Of a DNA stretch of 64,000 bases, positions 25,824 to 34,900 are shown one piece after another. Numbering within the stretch: the first letter of the stretch is position 1; each line of letters opens with the position of its first letter. The DNA is from Bacteroidaceae bacterium (lineage in GTDB: Bacteria > Bacteroidota > Bacteroidia > Bacteroidales > Bacteroidaceae), in NCBI GenBank assembly GCA_017447625.1, contig JAFSNB010000016.1, positions 58,711-122,710 on the forward strand, in the 5' to 3' direction. Position numbers and translations under genes: made by a program. The notes beneath the pieces are model-generated. The model was not told the DNA's origin. It did no database searches and worked only from the letters and a program-made list of their open reading frames with translations.

Positions 25824-26699
25824 TTAAATCACCAGCCCTATCGCCAGTGTCAGACTGAAAGCCAGTTGCAGTTTGGCGGTTGCTTCGTCCAGACTGGCAA
25901 TGGCCTCGATGCCTTCGGTGTGGCAGGAGTGTATCGTGTTGATGTTCTTCGCAGCAATAGGAATCGTGACGAAGGACACCAGTGCCCACGGACTCACTAA
26001 ACCGAAGCCCACGGTGGCGGCTAACCACAGATAGGGCAGCACCAGCTCGAACACGTACATCCCGATGGCGAAGCTGCGGCCCGTGAACATTGCAAACGTG
26101 TGAATCTTGGCGCGTGTGTCGGTCTCTATGTCGCGGGTGTTGTTACTATGCAGGATAGCCACTGTGATACTGCCCACGGGCACAGCCAGCCACAACACTT
26201 CCGGCACGATGACGCCGTGACAGATATACGTTACGCCCAACATCGGCAGCACGGCATAGCAGGCCATGATAACCAGATCGCCCAGAGCCATATATTTTAG
26301 AGGCGGGTAGAGCAGCGAGAGAGCTATTCCAATAAGGCCGATCCACAGCAGAGGCAGTCCGGTGAGGCATACCATCATAATTCCCATCGCAACGGCCAGT
26401 ACCTGCAGAGTGACAGAAAAACGGAGCACCTCACGCGGCGTGAACTGACCGTCAACAAGAATCCGCACGCCATAAGTGTCGGCGGCATCCACTCCCTTGC
26501 GGAAGTCGAAATAGTCGCTCCACACGTTCCCGGCCGCGTGAACCAGTATTATATTAATTAATGAAAGGAGGCCCATCCACCAACGGTCCATAATCCCGTT
26601 GTGGAAAAGCCAGGCTATTGTCACCAACACAGGCATCGACGAGGCCGGAAACGACCACGGGCGAGTGGCTATCACCCAGTCTTTCAGCGAATGTTTCAT
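25824..26699 (-). CDS. menA: 1,4-dihydroxy-2-naphthoate prenyltransferase (UbiA family)
   Basis: 291 residues, nine predicted membrane helices. It opens LKDWVIATRPWSFPASSMPVLV, typical of MenA. The two Asp-rich motifs are NVWSDYFDFRKGVD and NNTRDIETD, which bind Mg-diphosphate of the prenyl donor. The reaction joins a polyprenyl chain to 1,4-dihydroxy-2-naphthoate in menaquinone synthesis at the inner membrane. The start is the ATG at 26699; a TTG precedes it. It lies upstream of the CPBP gene, but 170 nt of repeats separate them. Confidence 0.92.
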   Translation of the reverse strand: MKHSLKDWVIATRPWSFPASSMPVLVTIAWLFHNGIMDRWWMGLLSLINIILVHAAGNVWSDYFDFRKGVDAADTYGVRILVDGQFTPREVLRFSVTLQVLAVAMGIMMVCLTGLPLLWIGLIGIALSLLYPPLKYMALGDLVIMACYAVLPMLGVTYICHGVIVPEVLWLAVPVGSITVAILHSNNTRDIETDTRAKIHTFAMFTGRSFAIGMYVFELVLPYLWLAATVGFGLVSPWALVSFVTIPIAAKNINTIHSCHTEGIEAIASLDEATAKLQLAFSLTLAIGLVI

Positions 26700-26767
26700 C
26701 AAATCTTTTATGTTTTCTCTTTTCTTTTCTTCTCTATTCTTTCCCCCCTTTAGGGGGGTAAACAGAA

Positions 26768-26795
26768 ACCCCTCACGCCACGGGGCATGAGGGGT
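26768..26795 (-). terminator. Terminator after rplU-rpmA
   Basis: Stem ACCCCTCACGCC with GGCATGAGGGGT (one mismatch) around an ACGG loop; on the minus strand a T-rich stretch follows. It separates rpmA from menA. Confidence 0.7.
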
Positions 26796-26834
26796 CTGAT
26801 GAGATTCTGTTGTGTTTTGGTTTATGCGTATCCC

Positions 26835-27098
26835 TTATGCCTCAGCTATGGGCTCCACTGAAACCGTTGAACGGTCCAGACGACCCCTCTTGAAGCTTAC
26901 AATGCCGTCAACGAGAGCGTACAGCGTGTGGTCGCTGCCCATGCCCACGTTCTTACCGGGATAATGCTGAGTGCCGCGCTGGCGAACGATGATGTTGCCG
27001 GCTACACACTTCTGACCACCAAAAATCTTCACTCCGAGTCGCTGTGCTGCGGACTCACGGCCGTTCTTAGAACTACCAACACCTTTTTTATGTGCCAT
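26835..27098 (-). CDS. rpmA: Ribosomal protein L27
   Basis: 87 residues starting [29 protein letters not shown], the standard L27 N-terminus that reaches the peptidyl transferase centre. It continues [31 protein letters not shown]. The usual length. It follows rplU by 21 nt in the conserved order. Confidence 0.98.
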   Translation of the reverse strand: MAHKKGVGSSKNGRESAAQRLGVKIFGGQKCVAGNIIVRQRGTQHYPGKNVGMGSDHTLYALVDGIVSFKRGRLDRSTVSVEPIAEA

Positions 27099-27119
27099 TT
27101 CGTTTCTTGTTTTTAGTGG

Positions 27120-27437
27120 TTAAGCAATTACTTCCTTGATAGTCAACTCCGTGAACTGCTGGCGATGGCCATTCAGCTTACGGTAGCCCTTGCGGCGCTT
27201 CTTGTGGAACACAAGCACCTTGTCGCCCTTAACGAGCGGGCTTACTACTTCGCAAACCACCTTTGCGCCGTCCACCAGGGGGAGGCCTACGGTGACTGCA
27301 CCGTCGTTGTCAACTAACAACACTCTCTCAAATTCAACAGTCTGCTGAGCCTCGGCACCCTGAATGTGTTGCACAAACAGCTTCTTGCCTGCCTCTGCCT
27401 TGAACTGCTGACCGTTAATCTCTACGATTGCGTACAT
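27120..27437 (-). CDS. rplU: Ribosomal protein L21
   Basis: 105 residues, [25 protein letters not shown] at the start and [28 protein letters not shown] at the end, both diagnostic of L21. It binds 23S rRNA in the large subunit. First gene of rplU-rpmA, with a promoter at 27530-27560. Confidence 0.98.
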   Translation of the reverse strand: MYAIVEINGQQFKAEAGKKLFVQHIQGAEAQQTVEFERVLLVDNDGAVTVGLPLVDGAKVVCEVVSPLVKGDKVLVFHKKRRKGYRKLNGHRQQFTELTIKEVIA

Positions 27438-27529
27438 GTTTGATTATATGTATTTTAACGGGTTTTACCGAGAGGCGGACAGCCGTCGTGGTGCCACTTT
27501 ACCAAGCCCCTTCGGTCTCAAATCGGCCG

Positions 27530-27560
27530 CAAAAGTACTACTTTTCTTCGAAACAGCCAA
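27530..27560 (-). promoter_or_regulatory. Promoter of rplU-rpmA
   Basis: On the minus strand, TTG at 27560-27558, a 20-nt spacer, and TACTTTTG at 27537-27530. The leader is about 90 nt. Confidence 0.72.
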
Positions 27561-27623
27561 AAGATTAGAACAAAAATTCTACTATTTTTTTACTCTTTTC
27601 TCTTGTTCTCTTTTAATTAGTAA

Positions 27624-27749
27624 TTTTACCTTTGCAACATAAAAAAGAGAATACATGCAAAAATAGACCCATTAGACCCGTTCTACACTCCTGAGGTGGT
27701 GGAATACTTGCGAGAAAAAGAGAATCGATTTGTAAGGCAGGAAAGCTGT
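27624..27749 (+). pseudogene. Possible broken short gene with intact promoter
   Basis: A plus-strand -7 box TACCTTTG is followed by ATGCAAAAATAG, a three-codon frame. One extra A would join that ATG to an open frame reading DPLDPFYTPEVVEYLREKENRF. The frame then runs into the convergent ligase gene. It could be a decayed gene, a gene with a sequencing error in the A-run, or chance. I do not recognise the peptide. Confidence 0.35.
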
Positions 27750-29411
27750 TTATACCGGGTAGTCCATGTATTTGTAGCGCTTGATGCTCTTCTTCGGAGT
27801 CTTCTCAAACTCTTCGGGCATCAGACGAATGGCATGGATGCGGGCGTAGGAGGGTATTACCTGGTTGAGGTCCTGACGGTTCTTCTCCATCTGCGCGTCT
27901 AACATAGCGGGAGTCAAGCCTCCGTGTTTCACATCCTCCGGGTCGGCATAGACGAGACCGTAGAGATTGTCGCCTTTCTGGATGACCACACATTCGGTGA
28001 CGTAGGGCAGGGAAGAGAGCTTGTCCTCGATTTCCTCGGGGTAGATGTTCTGTCCGTTGGCGCCGAGCAGCATGTTCTTGGAGCGGCCCTTGATGAAGAT
28101 GTTGCCCTCGGCGTCCATTACGGCCAAGTCGCCGGTGTGGTACCAGCCGTTGCGAAGGGTCTCGGCGGTGGCTTCCGGGTTCTTGTAGTAGCCGAGCATC
28201 ACGTGCATTCCTCGGGCGAGAACTTCGCCGGGGATATTCTGCGGGTCGGGGCTGTCTATCTTGATTTCCATGCGATCCACGACCTTGCCGCAAGAGCCTT
28301 TGGCAAAGCGCTCCCAGTCCTCGTAGGCGAGCAGCGGCGCACACTCTGTGGTTCCGTAGCCTACGGTGTAGTTGAAGCCGATGTCTTTCAGCACAGCCTC
28401 TATCTCCTGACTGAATGAGGCGCCGCCCACGATAATCTCGTAGAAGTTGCCTCCGAATGCATCCTGCAGTTTGTGGCAAATCTCTGCCTTCACGCGGTCG
28501 CGAAGCAACGGGGTGTGGAGGGCGAGCCACAGGGCCGGAGTCTGCATCTTGGGCAATACGGCCTTGCGCACGATTTTCTCGATGATGAGCGGCACGGCGA
28601 TGACCAGACGCGGACGTACCTCGGCGAAGGTGCTGAGCAGGATAGACGGGGTGGGGGTCTTGGCCAGGAAGTTTACATGTACGCCGATGAGGAATTCAAA
28701 GATGAACTCGAATGCCATGCCGTACATGTGTGCCATCGGGAGCATTGAAATCACTTTGTCGCCGGGTTTCATGAATGCGCCCAGTCGCTCTACGGCGAAT
28801 TTAGAGTTGCTCCACAGAGCGCGGTAAGGAATCATCACGCCCTTGGAGTTGGATGTCGTGCCGGAGGTGTAGTTCAGCACAGCCAGTTCCTCGGGGCTGT
28901 CCTTATAATAATCAAGATGCTGCGGGCGGAAGTTCTTGGGATATTTCTCTCCGAAGAGTTTGTTGAGGTTCTCGCGGGCATAGCGTACCTGCTCGGTGCG
29001 CCCGACATAGAGGCGGTACTCGTCGTTGGAGTTGCCGATAATGCCTTCCAGATGGGGCATCTTGTCCGGTTCGAGCTTTGGCCACACGAGGTCGCCCACG
29101 AAGAGCAGCTTGGCCTCGGAGTGGTTCACAATGTCGTGAATCTGTTCGGGCAGGAACTCGTGCAGGATGGGTACTGCAACGGCGCCGTAGGTGAGTGTGG
29201 CGAAGAACACTATACCCCAGCGGGCTGAGTTGCGTCCGCAGATGGCCACTTTGTCACCGGGCTTCAGACCGGAAGCCTCGAAGGTGATGTGCAGCTTTTC
29301 GATGATTCGGGCTACATCCTTGTACTGAAAGGTCTGAACTCCGTAGTCGGTCAACGCGGGTGAATCCCAATATTTCTGTATGCTCTCTTGGAGCCAAGCG
29401 TTAAAACTCAT
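27750..29411 (-). CDS. Long-chain fatty acid-CoA ligase-like AMP-binding protein (copy 1)
   Basis: 553 residues of the ANL superfamily. LNYTSGTTSNSKGVMIPYRA is the nucleotide loop, GYGTTECAP the A5 region, GWYHTGDLAVMDAEGN A7, and KGRSKNMLLGANGQNIYPEEIE the hinge and following strand. It probably activates a fatty acid with ATP and CoA at the membrane. The family start MSFNAWLQESIQKY sets the ATG at 29411; the upstream open frame is the end of the neighbour's repeat spacer. The protein is a close paralog of the next gene along the window, with near-identical C-terminal DNA. Confidence 0.88.
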   Translation of the reverse strand: MSFNAWLQESIQKYWDSPALTDYGVQTFQYKDVARIIEKLHITFEASGLKPGDKVAICGRNSARWGIVFFATLTYGAVAVPILHEFLPEQIHDIVNHSEAKLLFVGDLVWPKLEPDKMPHLEGIIGNSNDEYRLYVGRTEQVRYARENLNKLFGEKYPKNFRPQHLDYYKDSPEELAVLNYTSGTTSNSKGVMIPYRALWSNSKFAVERLGAFMKPGDKVISMLPMAHMYGMAFEFIFEFLIGVHVNFLAKTPTPSILLSTFAEVRPRLVIAVPLIIEKIVRKAVLPKMQTPALWLALHTPLLRDRVKAEICHKLQDAFGGNFYEIIVGGASFSQEIEAVLKDIGFNYTVGYGTTECAPLLAYEDWERFAKGSCGKVVDRMEIKIDSPDPQNIPGEVLARGMHVMLGYYKNPEATAETLRNGWYHTGDLAVMDAEGNIFIKGRSKNMLLGANGQNIYPEEIEDKLSSLPYVTECVVIQKGDNLYGLVYADPEDVKHGGLTPAMLDAQMEKNRQDLNQVIPSYARIHAIRLMPEEFEKTPKKSIKRYKYMDYPV

Positions 29412-29416
29412 TAGAT

Positions 29417-29474
29417 GGAAAAGTAAAATATAAAAATTAAAAAGTAAAAAATCCCAATGTTCAATGTTCAATGG
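29417..29474 (-). repeat. AAAAAGT array plus NTCAATG array between the two ligases
   Basis: AAAATTAAAAAGT-type units followed by TTCAATGTTCAATGG. It fills the whole gap between the paralogs. Confidence 0.78.
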
Positions 29475-29475
29475 C

Positions 29476-31155
29476 TTACACCGGGTAGTCCATGTATTTG
29501 TAGCGTTTGATGCTCTTCTTCGGAGTCTTCTCAAACTCTTCGGGCATCAGACGTATGGCATGGAGACGGGCGTAGGAGGGGACAATCAGATTGAGGTCCT
29601 GACGGTTCTTCTCCATCTGCTCTTCTAACTGCTTCTGTGTGAGATGGCCCTTGCGCACGTCATCCGGGTCGGCATATACGAGACCGTAGAGCTTCTCGTC
29701 CTTCTGGATAACGACACACTCGCTGACGTAGGGTAGGGAAGAGAGCTTGTCCTCGATTTCCTCTGGGTAGATGTTCTGTCCGTTGGCGCCGAGCAGCATG
29801 TTCTTGGAGCGGCCCTTGATGAAGATGTTGCCTTCGTGGTCGATCACTCCGAGGTCTCCGGTGTGGTACCATCCGCCGCGCATAGCCTCTTCGGTGGCTT
29901 CCTCGTTCTTGTAGTAACCGAGCATAATGTTCATCCCTCGAGCAAGGATCTCGCCAGGGATGTTATACGGGTCGGGGCTGTCGATCTTCACTTCCATGCG
30001 CGGAGCAACCTTGCCGCATGAGCCCTGGACGAAGCGTGTCCAGTCCTCGTAGGCGAGAATCGGGGCGCACTCCGTGAGGCCGTAACCGATGGTGTAGTTG
30101 AAACCGATGCCTTTCAGGAAGGTCTCGATGTCGTAATTTATGGCAGCGCCGCCCACGATAATCTCGTAGAAGTTGTCGCCGAAAGCGGTCTGCATCCTGC
30201 GGCGGATATCGGCTTTGATGCGGTCGCGCAGGAATGGGGTCATCAGCGCCAGACGTATGGCGGGAGCCTGAATCTTCGGGAATATGGCTTTGCGTACGAT
30301 CTTCTCTATGATGAGCGGTACGGCGATAATGATGTGCGGCTTGATGTCGGCGAACGCCTTCAGCAGAATCTGAGGCGACGGGGTCTTGGTCAGGAAATAG
30401 ACGTGAGCGCCGCAGACCATCTCATAAAGGAACTCGAATGCCATGCCGTACATGTGGGCCATCGGGAGCATGGAGAGAACGCGTGCTCCGGTTTTCACGT
30501 GCTTGCCCATAACCTGGAAGGCGAACTCGCAGTTGCTCCATATCGCACGGTAAGGAATCATTACACCTTTGGAGTTCGAGGTCGTCCCGGAAGTGTAGTT
30601 CAGGATGGCCATCTCGTCGGGCTTGTCCTCATAGTAGGATATGTGCTGGCGACGGAAATTCATGGGGAATTTCTCACCGAAGAGACGGTTGAGGTTCTCG
30701 CGCGCGTACCTTACTTTATCTGTACGTCCGACGTGCAGTTTGTACTCTTCGTCGGAGTTGCCGAATATACCTTCGAGCAGGGGCATCTTGTCTGGGTCGA
30801 GCTTCGGCCACACGAGGTCGCCCACGAAGAGGAGCTTGGCCTCGGAGTGGTTCACGATATCGTGAATCTGCTCGGGGTGGAACTCATGCAGGATAGGTAC
30901 GGCAACGGCGCCGTAGGTCAGCGTGGCGAGGAAGGCGATACCCCATCGGGCGGAGTTCTTTCCGCAGATGGCAACCTTGTCTCCATGCTGCACGCCCGAG
31001 GCCTCAAAGATGATGTGAAGTTTTTCTATAATACGAGCGACGTCCTTATACTGGAACGTGTTGGTTCCATAGTCGGAGAGGGCATCGTTGTTCCAAAACT
31101 CTTGAATGCTGTGGCAAAGACTGGCATTGAAAGAGGGGCTATACATTGAATCCAT
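29476..31155 (-). CDS. Long-chain fatty acid-CoA ligase-like AMP-binding protein (copy 2)
   Basis: 559 residues with the same motifs as the neighbouring copy: YTSGTTSNSKGVMIPYRA, GYGLTECAP, GWYHTGDLGVIDHEGN and GRSKNMLLGANGQNIYPEEIE. The two proteins align end to end without gaps of note, so they arose by tandem duplication. The ATG at 31155 (MDSMYSPSF) was chosen because the promoter -7 box lies at 31190-31183, which rules out the alternative start at 31185. Substrate preference of either copy cannot be read. Copy 2 is promoter-proximal. Confidence 0.88.
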   Translation of the reverse strand: MDSMYSPSFNASLCHSIQEFWNNDALSDYGTNTFQYKDVARIIEKLHIIFEASGVQHGDKVAICGKNSARWGIAFLATLTYGAVAVPILHEFHPEQIHDIVNHSEAKLLFVGDLVWPKLDPDKMPLLEGIFGNSDEEYKLHVGRTDKVRYARENLNRLFGEKFPMNFRRQHISYYEDKPDEMAILNYTSGTTSNSKGVMIPYRAIWSNCEFAFQVMGKHVKTGARVLSMLPMAHMYGMAFEFLYEMVCGAHVYFLTKTPSPQILLKAFADIKPHIIIAVPLIIEKIVRKAIFPKIQAPAIRLALMTPFLRDRIKADIRRRMQTAFGDNFYEIIVGGAAINYDIETFLKGIGFNYTIGYGLTECAPILAYEDWTRFVQGSCGKVAPRMEVKIDSPDPYNIPGEILARGMNIMLGYYKNEEATEEAMRGGWYHTGDLGVIDHEGNIFIKGRSKNMLLGANGQNIYPEEIEDKLSSLPYVSECVVIQKDEKLYGLVYADPDDVRKGHLTQKQLEEQMEKNRQDLNLIVPSYARLHAIRLMPEEFEKTPKKSIKRYKYMDYPV

Positions 31156-31182
31156 GTTTTGCACAATTTGTATTTGCGTGTG

Positions 31183-31213
31183 CAAAGGTACGCCGATTTC
31201 TGCACACGGGCAA
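31183..31213 (-). promoter_or_regulatory. Promoter of the ligase pair
   Basis: Minus strand: TTG at 31213-31211, 20-nt spacer, TACCTTTG at 31190-31183, with a leader of about 20 nt to the ATG at 31155. Confidence 0.75.
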
Positions 31214-31287
31214 ATTATTTGTGCATCTTTTTGGTATAAAGTGTACCGAAATGTCGGTTTTTGCCTACTTTTTATACTCCTTTAACA

Positions 31288-31950
31288 TTAGCGCGGTCCG
31301 AAAATGGCTGTTCCGACGCGTATTAATGTGGACCCTTCGCTCACGGCAATTTTCCAATCGTCGCTCATCCCATACGAACATTCGCAGAAAGAATCGGTGT
31401 CGGCGAAGAACATTTCCTTGGCCTTCAAGAAAAAGTCGTGAGCCCGGCGAAACTCTCCTCTGATCTGCTCCTCGTCGTCAGTATTGGTGGCCATGCACAT
31501 TATGCCCGACAGACGCACGTGGGGCATCTGACGCCACTCTCCTTCGCTCAGAAACTCCATGCATTCGTCGGGAGTGAATCCGAATTTCGTCTCCTCCTGC
31601 GCTACATGCAGTTGCAGCAGACAGGGGATGACGCGTCCGCATTTTGCGGCCTGTTTCTCGACCTCGCGCAGCAGGTGCGGAGTGTCTATGGCGTGGATCA
31701 GGCTCACGAACGGAGCGATGTATTTCACTTTGTTCGTCTGCAGGTGTCCGATGAAGTGCCACTCGATGTCCTCGGGCATGATTTGCTGCTTCTCTCTCAG
31801 CTCCTGAACATGGCTCTCCCCGAAGATGCGGCAACCGGCATCGTAAGCTCCGCGAACTGCTTCTGTAGGATGAAATTTCGAGACAGCCACAAGCCTTGTG
31901 CCCTCCGGCAGTTGGCTTGTGATTGACCGTATTTTCAATTCATAATCCAT
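31288..31950 (-). CDS. YggS/PLPBP family pyridoxal phosphate homeostasis protein
   Basis: 220 residues. LVAVSKFHP holds the PLP lysine (K25); FGESHVQELREK, WHFIGHLQTNKVKYI and the C-terminal SEGSTLIRVGTAIFG are family motifs. It carries PLP and influences amino acid and B6 balance, without a known catalytic reaction. The start codon region ATGGATTATGAATTGAAAAT is continuous with the ATNCATA repeat array upstream, so the repeat may supply the first residues. Stretch FLSEGEWRQMPHV resembles the repeat-encoded SEGEK peptide of MnmE, but this is weak. Confidence 0.9.
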   Translation of the reverse strand: MDYELKIRSITSQLPEGTRLVAVSKFHPTEAVRGAYDAGCRIFGESHVQELREKQQIMPEDIEWHFIGHLQTNKVKYIAPFVSLIHAIDTPHLLREVEKQAAKCGRVIPCLLQLHVAQEETKFGFTPDECMEFLSEGEWRQMPHVRLSGIMCMATNTDDEEQIRGEFRRAHDFFLKAKEMFFADTDSFCECSYGMSDDWKIAVSEGSTLIRVGTAIFGPR

Positions 31951-32085
31951 AATTTAATCAATTCATAATGCATAATTCATAATGCATAATTCACAATGCA
32001 TAATTCACAATGCATAATTAGCTGGCGCGATGATTCGGATTTTTAATCCGTATAATCCGTGTAATCCGTTGTTTTAGAAATAATT
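31933..32085 (-). repeat. Composite array: ATNCATA heptamers, GC cap, AATCCGTNT units
   Basis: Ten or so 7-nt units (ATTCATA, ATGCATA, ATTCACA) run from 31940 to 32020. AGCTGGCGCGATGA follows, then three 9-nt units AATCCGTAT/AATCCGTGT/AATCCGTTG. It is the longest word array of the window and joins three parts seen separately elsewhere. Confidence 0.85.
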
Positions 32086-32107
32086 CGTTGCGTCTATTGA
32101 TAGCAGC

Positions 32108-32554
32108 TTACTTTTCAGCCTTCGCGTAGCGGAAGACATCCATGATGGCAGTTTCGGTGATGCTCACGATTACCCAGTCGCCCAGAGTGCCCTTCATCGC
32201 GTTGTCCAGATTCTTCAGAGCATCGCGGAAGTCGGTAGCCTGAACCATCACATTCTGGTTAGTGCGCTTCTCGGCGCCGGTCTTCTCGTCGAGAGTGATA
32301 TAAGCCACCTTGGCCTTGAACCACCGGTCGGCACTCGCGTCGTTGCTCTCGAAGAGCTCAGCCAGACGTGCACGCTTGATGTCTGTCACCACATACTCGC
32401 CCGAGAGGTAAGGCGTGATTTCCTCGATGAATCGCTTCTCTGCCTCGGTGAAGCTGAGAGCGTCCACGAGATAGCTTTCCGTTACTTTCTTCAACAGGCC
32501 CGTCTCCATAGTCTTGTCGTAGCGAACCTTACATTCAAACCATTCGTTGTTCAT
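32108..32554 (-). CDS. DUF4494 family protein
   Basis: 148 residues, cytoplasmic by composition. MNNEWFECKVRYDKTMETGLLKKVTESYLVDALSFTEAEKR and the WFKAKVAYITLDEKTGAEKRTNQNVMVQA segment match the Bacteroidetes-only DUF4494 family. Function unknown. It has its own promoter and is divergent from the CotH gene. Confidence 0.82.
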   Translation of the reverse strand: MNNEWFECKVRYDKTMETGLLKKVTESYLVDALSFTEAEKRFIEEITPYLSGEYVVTDIKRARLAELFESNDASADRWFKAKVAYITLDEKTGAEKRTNQNVMVQATDFRDALKNLDNAMKGTLGDWVIVSITETAIMDVFRYAKAEK

Positions 32555-32611
32555 AATAAATATATGTGTTTATTTGTTAAATCATTTTGATGTTATTGTG
32601 AAAAAGCTCGG

Positions 32612-32642
32612 CAAAGGTACACAATGAGGGGCGTTTATGCAA
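32612..32642 (-). promoter_or_regulatory. Promoter of the DUF4494 gene
   Basis: Minus strand TTG at 32642-32640, 20-nt spacer, TACCTTTG at 32619-32612. Confidence 0.72.
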
Positions 32643-32659
32643 CTTTTTTGCCCTTTTAT

Positions 32660-32689
32660 TTGGGATAAGCGAAAAAAGAGCTAACTTTG
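32660..32689 (+). promoter_or_regulatory. Promoter of the CotH gene
   Basis: TTG at 32660-32662, 19-nt spacer, TAACTTTG at 32682-32689. It lies back to back with the DUF4494 promoter. Confidence 0.72.
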
Positions 32690-32716
32690 CCGCCACAATA
32701 CGTACGCAAATACAGC

Positions 32717-34861
32717 ATGCAAATGAAACGCTTATTTACATATTGTCTCCTGACAATCTGCGCATTGACAATCAGCGCGCAGGAAATCCTGGTTGATGAC
32801 TCTGAGCACACTCGTCTGACGAATCTGCCTCACGTCTATATCAACACCTACGACGGTAAAATGCCTACAAGCAAGAATACGGAGTTGTGGGCAGAGTTGT
32901 ATTATGTAGATGAGGAGAACATCGTCACCTACTACGACAGTCTGGAAATTCGCTGTCGCGGAAACTCCACTTACAGCAACGCAGGCGGCAAATACGCCTA
33001 CCGCATCAAGTTCGCCTCCAAGCAGAAACTCCTGGGCAAAGGCTATGCCAGGGCAAAGAAGTGGTCCTTGCTGGCTAACCAGTTTGACAAGACTCTGATC
33101 CGGAATGCCCTGACCGCTCTGATTGGAGAGAGGGCCGGCCTGAAGTTCAATCCGGCTGCCAAGTTCGTGGATCTCACGGTCAACGACTCCTATCGCGGCA
33201 ACTATCAGATTTCCGATCAGATAGATGTGCGTCCGCATCGTGTGAATATCACAGAGCAGGACGAGGTGCTGACGTCCGAGAGCAACATCACCGGCGGCTA
33301 TCTCTTGGAGGTAGATGGTTTCAAGGACTTTTCCACCTACGGCAGCTGGTATTATGATGAAGCGCTGGGCGACTGGGTTATTATGGGAGCCGACGGATTC
33401 TACACCTCCAAGAAGAACGTGCCCGTTCGCATCCATTATCCCGATGAGGATGATATTGACGATACGCAGAGCACATATATCTCCAACCACGTTCAGGAGT
33501 TCGAGAACCGCCTCTTCTCATCTGATTTCAAGAGCGCTGTTGACGGCTACCGCCCGATGGTGGATTCCACGTCTCTGGCCAACTGGTATATCTGCACCGA
33601 GATATCCGCAAATGTCGATGGCTTCTTTTCCACATATTTCTATAAGGAGCAGGACGACCCGCATCTGTACTGGGGACCGCTTTGGGACTATGACATAGCC
33701 TATAACAACGACAACCGCACAGACCGCGGCGGAACCAGCGACACCAGCCGTCAGCTTATGGCAGAGAACGGCTACGGCTCCAGCAACGGCTGCCGCTACT
33801 GGTTGCAGCAGATGTGGAAGGACCCCTGGTTTGCCCGTCTCATCAACCGCCGGTACAAAGAGCTGATTGCCGACAGCATCGAGAGCTATATATATGAGAA
33901 GATAGACAGCCTGCAAACTCTGCTCGAAGAGTCACAGGAGTTCAACTACCGCGTATGGGGTCTGCAGAAACAGTATTGCCGCGAGCGAATCCTCTATTCC
34001 ACCTATAATGCTGATGTGCAGGCTATCAAGACCTTCCTGGGTATTCATCTGCCTTATCTGACACGTACCTTTGCCAAATACGACACCGGCGAGCCTGATC
34101 CCGAACCGCAGCCGGAACCCGTAGTCCCGGCCTTCACTCCGAGCAGCAATATGTTCTACGGCTTTGCGAATGTAGGCTCACTCACATTACTCGATGCCGA
34201 TGCCATAAGCGACAAGGTGCAATGTTGGGAGGAGACCGAGGGGCGCGAGAGCCAGCAATGGAGCATCACCCAACTCTCCAACGGTACTTACTTCATCGTA
34301 AACCGCATAAGCAACTGGGCTCTTAACGACCCGACCGAGGGCGAAGTAGGCGAGACCGTGAATGTAGGCACGCAGCTCAACGTGGCTGCTCCTGACAGCA
34401 CAAGCGCCCGTCAGCAATGGAATCTCTCAGCGGCTGGCGAGGGACAGTATAATCTCATCAACATCTATTCCAAACATACAGCTAACCTCAGCGGAGGCGG
34501 AAAGAGCAACGGAACGAGTGTGCTCAGTTACACCACAGACAGTAAGAACGAAACCTCAAACAACCGCAAATGGACCATCGAAGTGCTTGACTCCATACCG
34601 CAGATACCCGATGCTGTAGAGACTCTCCGTCGTTTCGATTACGCCTTGGCATACAACCCCTTCACCCATCGTCTCCATTTCGGTTGCGACAACCCCGCAG
34701 ACCTCGATTTCCCGGCAAAGGTGTATGCAGCCGATGGGCGTTGTGTCATCTCGTTTCGCGCAGGTAACGGCGCTGACCTGACCACGATGCCACGCGGAAT
34801 GTACGTAGTTTCCTGGGTTGTAGGAGGAAAAAGGCAGAGCGTAAAGTTCTTCAGGGAGTAG
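32717..34861 (+). CDS. Exported CotH kinase-like protein with a lectin-like domain
   Basis: About 714 residues. Signal peptide LFTYCLLTICALTISAQ. Residues 30-450 form a CotH domain: LEIRCRGNSTYSN, KKWSLLANQFDKTLIRNAL, YRGNYQISDQI, and GPLWDYDIAYNND with the acidic metal-binding residues. CotH proteins phosphorylate secreted proteins in spores; Bacteroidetes members are mostly exported and uncharacterised. A Pro-Glu linker (EPDPEPQPEPV) leads to a ricin-type beta-trefoil-like part (QCWEETEGRESQQWSITQLSNGTYFIVN). The end, KVYAADGRCVISFRAG...MYVVSWVVGGKRQSVKFFRE, is a type IX secretion-like tail. The ATG at 32723 is an alternative start. Confidence 0.82.
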   Translation: MQMKRLFTYCLLTICALTISAQEILVDDSEHTRLTNLPHVYINTYDGKMPTSKNTELWAELYYVDEENIVTYYDSLEIRCRGNSTYSNAGGKYAYRIKFASKQKLLGKGYARAKKWSLLANQFDKTLIRNALTALIGERAGLKFNPAAKFVDLTVNDSYRGNYQISDQIDVRPHRVNITEQDEVLTSESNITGGYLLEVDGFKDFSTYGSWYYDEALGDWVIMGADGFYTSKKNVPVRIHYPDEDDIDDTQSTYISNHVQEFENRLFSSDFKSAVDGYRPMVDSTSLANWYICTEISANVDGFFSTYFYKEQDDPHLYWGPLWDYDIAYNNDNRTDRGGTSDTSRQLMAENGYGSSNGCRYWLQQMWKDPWFARLINRRYKELIADSIESYIYEKIDSLQTLLEESQEFNYRVWGLQKQYCRERILYSTYNADVQAIKTFLGIHLPYLTRTFAKYDTGEPDPEPQPEPVVPAFTPSSNMFYGFANVGSLTLLDADAISDKVQCWEETEGRESQQWSITQLSNGTYFIVNRISNWALNDPTEGEVGETVNVGTQLNVAAPDSTSARQQWNLSAAGEGQYNLINIYSKHTANLSGGGKSNGTSVLSYTTDSKNETSNNRKWTIEVLDSIPQIPDAVETLRRFDYALAYNPFTHRLHFGCDNPADLDFPAKVYAADGRCVISFRAGNGADLTTMPRGMYVVSWVVGGKRQSVKFFRE

Positions 34862-34867
34862 ACCCGA

Positions 34868-34900
34868 AAAAATTAAAAAGTAAAAATTAAAAAGTAAAAG
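34868..34900 (+). repeat. AAAAAGT heptamer array before the RND adaptor
   Basis: Alternating AAAAATT and AAAAAGT units end exactly at the GTG start of the next gene. Confidence 0.75.

Noticed and set aside
31933-32085. CRISPR array
   Set aside because: Units are only 7-9 nt with no unique spacers and no cas genes in the window; it is a short-unit tandem array.
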